64,000 bases of DNA from contig NZ_LEKH01000005.1 in assembly GCF_001029505.1 (NCBI RefSeq), positions 124,001-188,000 on the forward strand, read 5' to 3'. Numbering within the stretch: position 1 is the first letter of the stretch; each line of letters opens with the position of its first letter. Shown here one piece after another: positions 58,698 through 64,000 of this stretch. Both the position numbers and the translations under genes were made by a program. The notes under the pieces are model-generated. The model saw nothing but the letters and a program-made list of their open reading frames with translations. It did no database searches and had not been told where the DNA came from. This DNA comes from Rubrobacter aplysinae. GTDB taxonomy: Bacteria > Actinomycetota > Rubrobacteria > Rubrobacterales > Rubrobacteraceae.

Positions 58698-60008
58698 CTA
58701 TCTCCCCGGATCGGCGTCCCGGCCCTCCTCGTGGAGAGTGATCTCCACGCCGCTCCCGGTGTCGAGGCCGAGCATGCGGCGGCGCGCCTCCGGGGACTCC
58801 GTCGGGTTGGACTCGGCGCGGGTCTTGATCTCGGATATGGGTCCGTGCAGCAGCTTGTTCACCAGCGAGTGGCTCATCTTCTCCACGGCCTCGGCTTGCT
58901 CGGCGGAGAGGTCCGCCTTCTTGAGGGCCTTGGAGATCTCGTGCTCTCGCACCTTCTCGGCCTCGTCGCGAAGCTCCTTTATGAGCGGCACCACGTCCAG
59001 GGTGGACATCCAGCCCATGAACTCGAACACGGCGGGCTCTATGATCTCCTCTGCCCGACGTGCGGCCTCCTCGCGCTCTCCGGCGTTACGGTCCACCACC
59101 GACTGCAGGTCGTCTATGTCGTAGACGTAGGCGCGCTCCAGGGTCTGCACCACCGGGTCCACGTCTCTGGGTACGGCGATGTCTACGAAGAAAAGCGGAC
59201 CATCCCGGCGCGAGATCGCCCGGGCCACGTCCTCGCTCCCGACCACCCACTCGCCGGATCCTGTAGAGCTCACGATCACGTCCACCCCGGATAGCTCGTC
59301 GGCCACGGACTCGAAGTCCACGGCCACGCCTCCGACGCGCCCGGCCAGCTCTTGGGCGCGGGCCCCGGTGCGATTCGCGATGCGCACCTCGCCGATGCCG
59401 CGCTCCCCCAGGTTCCGGATTACCATCTCGCTCATCTCGCCGGCACCGAGCACGAGTGCCTTGCGCCCGGCGAGGCTCCCGAACACGTCCTCGGCGAGCC
59501 CTACCGCGACCCGGGGCACGGACAGCGAGCTATCCCCGATGCCGGTCTCGGTCCGCACCCGCTTGCCGACCCTCAGCGAGGTGTGGAACAGCCTGTTGAG
59601 CACCGACCCCGCGCTCTGCTCCTCCGTGGAAAGCCGGTAGGCGTCACGGACCTGGCCGAGTATCTGGGCCTCTCCCAGTACCATCGAGTCCAGCGAGCCC
59701 GATACCCGGTACAGGTGCCCGACCGCCTCGGAGTCGGTAAGCCAGTAGGTGCTCTCCTCAAGCTCGGCGCGGTCCACGCCCCGGTCCGCGGCCATGAGGT
59801 CCAGTATCTTGGACCTCACGCCATCGTCCTCGACAACGGCGTAGAGCTCGGTACGGTTGCAGGTGGAGAGCAGCACGGCTTCGGAGACCACGCCCTCGTC
59901 CTTTAGCCGCCGCACGAAGCCCCGACCGGCGCAGGGAGGAAAGGCGACCTTCTCCCGCACCTCTATCGGGGCCGAGCGGTGGCTCATCCCGAGAGCAGCG
60001 ACAAGCAC
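58698..60008 (-). CDS. hemA: Glutamyl-tRNA reductase
   Basis: The 436-residue protein shows the catalytic Cys in VLLSTCNRTELYAVVEDDG, YRVSGSLDSMVLGEAQILGQ, the Rossmann motif KALVLGAGEMSEMVIRNLGE, VIVSSTGSGEWVVG and a C-terminal dimerisation helix. It starts the C5 route to heme, so aminolevulinate is made from Glu-tRNA. It overlaps the end of the sirC gene by 25 bases. Confidence 0.96.
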   Translation of the reverse strand: MLVAALGMSHRSAPIEVREKVAFPPCAGRGFVRRLKDEGVVSEAVLLSTCNRTELYAVVEDDGVRSKILDLMAADRGVDRAELEESTYWLTDSEAVGHLYRVSGSLDSMVLGEAQILGQVRDAYRLSTEEQSAGSVLNRLFHTSLRVGKRVRTETGIGDSSLSVPRVAVGLAEDVFGSLAGRKALVLGAGEMSEMVIRNLGERGIGEVRIANRTGARAQELAGRVGGVAVDFESVADELSGVDVIVSSTGSGEWVVGSEDVARAISRRDGPLFFVDIAVPRDVDPVVQTLERAYVYDIDDLQSVVDRNAGEREEAARRAEEIIEPAVFEFMGWMSTLDVVPLIKELRDEAEKVREHEISKALKKADLSAEQAEAVEKMSHSLVNKLLHGPISEIKTRAESNPTESPEARRRMLGLDTGSGVEITLHEEGRDADPGR

Positions 60009-60562
60009 CTACGCACCGTCCTTTCCAACTCCTCGTCCGTCGCGCGCCCCTCGCGGCGCGCCTCTTCCAACTCCGACACTACCCCGGACCACTCCGGCCC
60101 GAAGTAGGGCTCCAGTTCCTGCCGGATCTGACGCGCCAGCGTCGGCGACGCGCCACCGGTCGAGACCGCCACCTGCAACCCGCCCCGCCTCAGCGTCGAG
60201 GGCAGGGCGAAGTCCCCGTCCGAGGGCCTGTCGGCGACGTTGACCGGGATACCGCGCTCGTTCGCCTCCCGGACAACCGCCGCGTTTACTTCCCTGCGGT
60301 CCGTCGCGGCGAACGCCAGCGTCGCCTCCGCGAGATCCCCGGCCTCGTACTTCCGGCGCTCGATCCCGACGCTCTCGACGTTCTCGGCTGCGAGGCTCTC
60401 CAGCGCCGGGTCTATCTCGGGCGACACGACCTTTACCAGTGCCCGGGACCGCGACAGGCCGAGAGCCTTGCGACCGGCGACCTTGCCGCCGCCGACCACC
60501 ACGCACAGCCGCTCCCGGAGCTCCAGGAACACCGGGTACAGCGGAGAGGTACCATTTTCCAC
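59984..60562 (-). CDS. Precorrin-2 dehydrogenase (siroheme synthase N-terminal type)
   Basis: This 192-residue protein begins YPVFLELRERLCVVVGGGKV then AGRKALGLSRSRALVKVVSP, the NAD-binding Met8/SirC/CysG-N domain. DRREVNAAVVREANERGIPV, SDGDFALPSTLRRGGLQVAV and STGGASPTLARQIRQELEP complete the family pattern. It oxidises precorrin-2 to sirohydrochlorin and may also insert metal. It leads the hemA-hemC-cobA/hemD group and overlaps hemA. Confidence 0.9.
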   Translation of the reverse strand: MENGTSPLYPVFLELRERLCVVVGGGKVAGRKALGLSRSRALVKVVSPEIDPALESLAAENVESVGIERRKYEAGDLAEATLAFAATDRREVNAAVVREANERGIPVNVADRPSDGDFALPSTLRRGGLQVAVSTGGASPTLARQIRQELEPYFGPEWSGVVSELEEARREGRATDEELERTVRRCLSLLSG

Positions 60563-60739
60563 GTTCCCGATACCCTTCTCCCGTGACCTGGATGCGCGCG
60601 GCCTCAGAACTCTCTGAGCCCGCCTCGATGGGCAAGTCTAGCATAATCGTGTCAGACGCCGGTTTCACCTGAAAGAGTGTTGCATGCGCCCAATGCATGG
60701 ACCGTGTAAAGGTTCACCCGACCCGCCGCGCACGAGGCT

Positions 60740-61204
60740 TCAGCCTTCTTCCGACGTCTCTTCCTTGGTCTTCTCCACCAGCCGGACACCGTCTATCTCC
60801 ATCCCCTTGTCTACGGCCTTGCACATGTCGTAGATGGTCAGGGCGGCGACGTTTACGGCGGTCAGGGCCTCCATCTCGACGCCGGTGCGGTCGCTGGCGC
60901 GGGCCGTGGCGGTGATGGATATCCCGGACTCCTCGACCTCGAAGTCCACATCCACCGAGGTGAGCTCTATACCGTGGCAGAGCGGGATCAGGTCCGGCGT
61001 GCGCTTGGCGGCCATGATCCCGGCGATCCGGCCCGTGTTCAGCGCGTCGCCTTTCGGAAGCGCCCGCTCCCTGAGAAGCTCGACGGTCTCCGGGGCCAGG
61101 CTGATGCGGCCCGCCGCGGTGGCGGTGCGGCGCACGACGGCCTTCTCCCCCACGTTCACCATGCGCGCCCCGCCCTCGCTGTCCAGGTGCGAAAAGTCCG
61201 TCAA
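60740..61204 (-). CDS. moaC: Cyclic pyranopterin monophosphate synthase MoaC
   Basis: A TTG at 61204, four bases after GGAGG, gives 154 residues: [80 protein letters not shown] and [16 protein letters not shown] are the classic MoaC blocks. It completes cyclic pyranopterin formation for molybdenum cofactor. Next to the selenocysteine locus this suits a molybdenum/selenium enzyme such as formate dehydrogenase. Confidence 0.96.
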   Translation of the reverse strand: MTDFSHLDSEGGARMVNVGEKAVVRRTATAAGRISLAPETVELLRERALPKGDALNTGRIAGIMAAKRTPDLIPLCHGIELTSVDVDFEVEESGISITATARASDRTGVEMEALTAVNVAALTIYDMCKAVDKGMEIDGVRLVEKTKEETSEEG

Positions 61205-61229
61205 GCCGCCTCCGTTGTCGAGTATTAAG

Positions 61230-61318
61230 CGGAATGCGGGGGAATCGAACCGCCACGACCCGATCAGGATCGCAAACCGGTTTTGAAGACCGGCCGGGCC
61301 ACCAGGCCCTCGCATTCC
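61230..61318 (-). tRNA. selC: tRNA-Sec (anticodon UCA)
   Basis: Read on the minus strand it begins GGAATGCGAGGGCCTGGTGG and ends CGCATTCCG; GGAATGCG pairs with CGCATTCC as an 8-bp acceptor stem. The anticodon arm CCGGT-CTTCAAA-ACCGG has UCA, which reads UGA. A long extra arm (TTTGCGATCCTGATCGGGTC region) and a T arm with GGTTCGATTCCC complete it. The eight-base acceptor and long extra arm are the tRNA-Sec form. CCA is not encoded. It lies 45 bases upstream of the selB end on the same strand. Confidence 0.94.
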
Positions 61319-61363
61319 AGGGCGATTCTAATATACGGGCGTCTACGAGTGTCGTGTCGTCTC

Positions 61364-63208
61364 TTACCCGGCACGATGCCGGCGGGTTAGCACCCGCACG
61401 TCGCCGGTGCGGCGGGTGATACCAGCGGAGTCGGCGTACTCCAGCCAGGCCTGGGCGTACTTGCGGCTGGTACCGATACGGTCTCTGAGGCCGGCGAGTG
61501 AGATCTCACCCTCCGACAGACACACGCTCTTTACGTCCTGGAGTATCTCCGTAGCCTTCTCGGAGTCGGCGAGCATCTTATCCGAGAGCTGTACGGCCTC
61601 GTCGCGTTTGATCAGGAGCCTGGCGGCGGGCCCCATCTCCACGTCGGGGGGCTCCGCCCCGGCATCCCGTAGCGTGGCGGCGAGTTTCTGGGCCTCACGC
61701 TCTAGCTCCTCGGGGACCGCGTCCGCGTCCGGCAGGCTCACGCCGGACTCGCCGGAGTGGATCTCCCCCGCCTCTCCGGCGGCCCGGATCACGGCATCCG
61801 CGAGCCTCGCGCCGAGGCCGGTGGCGTTGCGGGCCTCGGCCACCGTCAGCTCCGGGCTCTCGGGGCTCTGCTCGGCTCGCCGGCCAAGCGCCCCGAGCAG
61901 CCGTTCCCGGGCCGTCTCCGCCTCTGCGGCGGGCGCGTAGATGCCGCCGAGGTCCAAGATCCCCTCTAGCCCCGGGGCCGCCGCGGCGATCTCCCCCGGC
62001 GTGGCGGAGAGCAGCAGAGACAGCTCTCCCGGTGTTATCCCTTCGGCCGGACTGCGGGAGACCGCGAGCGGCATCAGTTTGGAGAGATCTCCGCTTTCGA
62101 GCGCCGCGAGCCAGCCGAGATCCGGCCTGCGAGAGGTGGGGTCGGCGTCGAGCACCGTGCCGCCACCGGTGGTGATCTGGGGGCTGAGAGAGCGCAGCAC
62201 GACCCTGTCGCCCGGTAGCGCGACGAGAGGCTCCTCGAGCACGAGCCGGGCCAGGGCGTCGCCGCCGGGCGAAACCTCCGGCGTGTCCGGCAGGCGCACG
62301 CGGGCGTTGGTGGAGCGTGTACCGTGGTACAGCCTGAGGCGGGTGCCGTGGACCAGGGGCGCGGCGCTCTCCAGCAGCCGCAACCGGACGTCGAGAACCC
62401 GGGCGGCGGCCACGGGCCTCGACAGCAGCACCTCCCCGGCAGTGAGATCGGACGTTTCGATGCCCGTGACGTCCAGCGCGGTGCGGGCCCCGGGATGGGC
62501 GGCCTCGGCCGGGCGCCCGTGATTCTGTACGCCGCGCACGCGGAGCGTCCGGCCGGAGGCCGTGTACAGGGTAGCTCCGGGCTGGATCTCGCCGGACCAC
62601 AGCGTCCCCGTCGCCACAAGCCCGATACCCTTGAGGACGAACGCCCGGTCTACCGGCAGCCGGGTTACGGCCGCGTCATGCAGTCCGCCCGGCTCGGCGG
62701 CCGCCAACTCGTCCAGCGCCGCGAGCAGCTCGCCGGTCCCCTCCCCCGTCGCGCCGCTCACCCGGATTATGCGGGCCTCGATGCCGGTGGATTCCAGAAG
62801 CTCCTCGGCGTCGAGCTCGGCCAGCGAGGCTGTCTCCTCGTCCACGGCGTCGGGCTTGGTGAGGGCGACGACGCCGCGCTCCACCCCGAGGATACGCAGC
62901 ACGTCCAGATGCTCGCGGGTCTGGGGCATCACCCCGTCGTCGGCGGCGACCACCAGGAGGAAGGCGTCCACCCCGGTAGAGCCCGCGACCATGTTCTTCA
63001 CGAACCGCTCGTGGCCCGGCACGTCCACCAGGCTCACCCTCCGGCCGCCCGGCAGCGTTAGCTCCGCGTAGCCCGGGACGATGGAGATGCCGCGCTCGTG
63101 CTCCTCGTCCAGCCGGTCGGTGTCCGTACCGGTCAGGTAACGGACCAGGGTGGTCTTGCCGTGGTCCACGTGCCCGGCGGTGCCGATGGTCAGCGAGATG
63201 TTCTCCAC
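61364..63208 (-). CDS. selB: Selenocysteine-specific elongation factor SelB
   Basis: A GTG at 63208 gives 614 residues. The GTPase domain has [40 protein letters not shown] and [12 protein letters not shown] (G4 as TKPD). EF-Tu-like domains 2 and 3 follow ([40 protein letters not shown]). Winged-helix repeats form the C-terminus ([40 protein letters not shown]), which bind the SECIS hairpin. It delivers Sec-tRNA to UGA codons. Confidence 0.96.
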   Translation of the reverse strand: MENISLTIGTAGHVDHGKTTLVRYLTGTDTDRLDEEHERGISIVPGYAELTLPGGRRVSLVDVPGHERFVKNMVAGSTGVDAFLLVVAADDGVMPQTREHLDVLRILGVERGVVALTKPDAVDEETASLAELDAEELLESTGIEARIIRVSGATGEGTGELLAALDELAAAEPGGLHDAAVTRLPVDRAFVLKGIGLVATGTLWSGEIQPGATLYTASGRTLRVRGVQNHGRPAEAAHPGARTALDVTGIETSDLTAGEVLLSRPVAAARVLDVRLRLLESAAPLVHGTRLRLYHGTRSTNARVRLPDTPEVSPGGDALARLVLEEPLVALPGDRVVLRSLSPQITTGGGTVLDADPTSRRPDLGWLAALESGDLSKLMPLAVSRSPAEGITPGELSLLLSATPGEIAAAAPGLEGILDLGGIYAPAAEAETARERLLGALGRRAEQSPESPELTVAEARNATGLGARLADAVIRAAGEAGEIHSGESGVSLPDADAVPEELEREAQKLAATLRDAGAEPPDVEMGPAARLLIKRDEAVQLSDKMLADSEKATEILQDVKSVCLSEGEISLAGLRDRIGTSRKYAQAWLEYADSAGITRRTGDVRVLTRRHRAG

Positions 63209-63218
63209 GGAAGACCCG

Positions 63219-64000
63219 CTAGCCAACCTTATCTCCAGAGTCCCCGGCGGCACGGGTCACGGCCTCCACGACCCTGGCCTCGTCGCCGTCGAGCAGGGTG
63301 CGGGCGTCGAGCCACAGGCTGCCCTCGTACACCCGGCCTATTACCGGCACCGGGGCCTCGCGCAGCCTGCGCGCCAGCTCCTCCGGCCCCGTCGGCGGCA
63401 AGGCGAGCCGGACGGCGTGGGAGGGTATCTCGTGGATCGGCAGCGTGCCGCCGCCGCTGCGGGCGGTCGAGGCCGCAACGTCCGCCTCTATTCCGGGCAC
63501 CGCTTCCTTTATCTTTTTCGCTATGGCGTGCGCCCGCCCCTCCACCTCGGTGGCCGGGGCGTGGATCATGCGCAGCGTCGGCAGCCCGGAGACGGCGGTC
63601 TCGGGGCCACGCAGGTAAGCGTCTAGCGTGGCTTCGAGCGCGGCGAGACAGAGCTTGTCTGCCCGTACGGCCCGGGTGAGAGGGTTCCTCCGCATCGCCC
63701 GGATCCAGCGTTCCTCCCCCATCACGATCCCGGCCTGCGGGCCGCCGAGAAGCTTGTCTCCGGAGAAGATGGTGAGGGCCGCCCCGTCGGCCACCGCGCC
63801 GCCGACCCGGGGCTCGTCCGCGACCGGCAACATCGCGCCGCTGCCGACGTCAGCGATCACGGGCGGGCCGAGCGTAGCGAGCTCCGCGACGCCGACCGAC
63901 TCGGTAAACCCGACCGTCTCGAAGTTGGACGGGTGCACCCACAGGATGGCGCGGGTGTTCGCGCCGACGGCCCGCTCGTAGTCAGCGAGCCGGGTGCGGT
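63219..64000 (-). CDS. selA: L-seryl-tRNA(Sec) selenium transferase SelA, C-terminal part (cut by window edge)
   Basis: The minus-strand frame is open to the window edge and covers about 260 C-terminal residues. It includes ANTRAILWVHPSNFETVGFT, the PLP lysine motif FSGDKLLGGPQAGIVMG, RRNPLTRAVRADKLCLAALE and TLPIHEIPSHAVRLALP. SelA converts Ser-tRNA(Sec) to Sec-tRNA(Sec). Its stop is 10 bases before the selB GTG, so selA-selB-selC is one descending unit. Confidence 0.95.
   Translation of the reverse strand, partial: RTRLADYERAVGANTRAILWVHPSNFETVGFTESVGVAELATLGPPVIADVGSGAMLPVADEPRVGGAVADGAALTIFSGDKLLGGPQAGIVMGEERWIRAMRRNPLTRAVRADKLCLAALEATLDAYLRGPETAVSGLPTLRMIHAPATEVEGRAHAIAKKIKEAVPGIEADVAASTARSGGGTLPIHEIPSHAVRLALPPTGPEELARRLREAPVPVIGRVYEGSLWLDARTLLDGDEARVVEAVTRAAGDSGDKVG

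Overview
This is high-GC actinobacterial DNA. The gene set (F420-type oxidoreductase, decaprenyl-phosphate phosphoribosyltransferase-like UbiA protein, actinobacterial-style sortase, solitary GroEL, split B12 mutase, archaeal-type topoisomerase I beside tmk and holB) best fits the Rubrobacter lineage. That assignment is inferred from gene content; no rRNA is present in the window.

Layout. 1-4.25 kb: a minus-strand cobalamin operon (cbtB, cbtA, cobQ, a small membrane protein, cobN running off the left edge) preceded by a cobalamin riboswitch. 4.3-15.1 kb: branched-chain amino acid and B12-dependent catabolism. It holds the MeaB chaperone GTPase, leucine/valine dehydrogenase, branched-chain 2-oxoacid dehydrogenase E1a/E1b/E2, and a two-subunit acyl-CoA mutase whose active-site residues point to isobutyryl-CoA rather than methylmalonyl-CoA. 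A 37-residue membrane peptide lies between the mutase subunits. An ECF sigma factor with a Cys-rich tail and a 34-residue Cys-rich peptide also lie here. 15.2-20.3 kb: assorted enzymes (DUF924, methyltransferase, hexapeptide carbonic anhydrase-like protein, acyl-CoA synthetase) and small unknown genes.

20.4-35.4 kb is the most distinctive part: a propane/alkane monooxygenase island. On the minus strand run prmA, prmB, prmC, prmD and, after a gap, a solitary groEL that probably serves the oxygenase (as MimG does in mycobacteria). On the plus strand run an IclR regulator, a 2Fe-2S ferredoxin, a frameshifted Zn alcohol dehydrogenase, a 76-residue unknown, an amidohydrolase, a MIP18-family Fe-S protein, a second Zn alcohol dehydrogenase and an F420-type oxidoreductase. 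A shared motif, ACTGTTGGAAAA, lies about 115-160 bp upstream of prmA, prmB and the amidohydrolase in the same orientation each time. A 15-bp perfect hairpin separates prmA from prmB. The gap between groEL and prmD carries a decayed photoactive-yellow-protein-like gene.

35.5-47.7 kb: sortase, PadR regulator with a divergent (frameshifted) MFS exporter, HsmA-like protein, S58 peptidase, then the housekeeping block holB, small membrane protein, tmk, C26 hydrolase and archaeal-type topA, followed by a flippase-like membrane protein and a UbiA prenyltransferase. 47.7-53.7 kb: tatC, tatA, a TPR protein, an MTA/SAH-deaminase-like amidohydrolase, polyprenyl diphosphate synthase and menG/ubiE. 53.7-60.6 kb: a tetrapyrrole operon (sirC, hemA, hemC, cobA-hemD fusion, hemB, hemL). 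60.7-64 kb: moaC, then the selenocysteine locus with tRNA-Sec (UCA), selB and selA, the last cut by the right edge.

Many starts are GTG or TTG. They were moved from the longest ORF where a clear Shine-Dalgarno sequence decided the matter.
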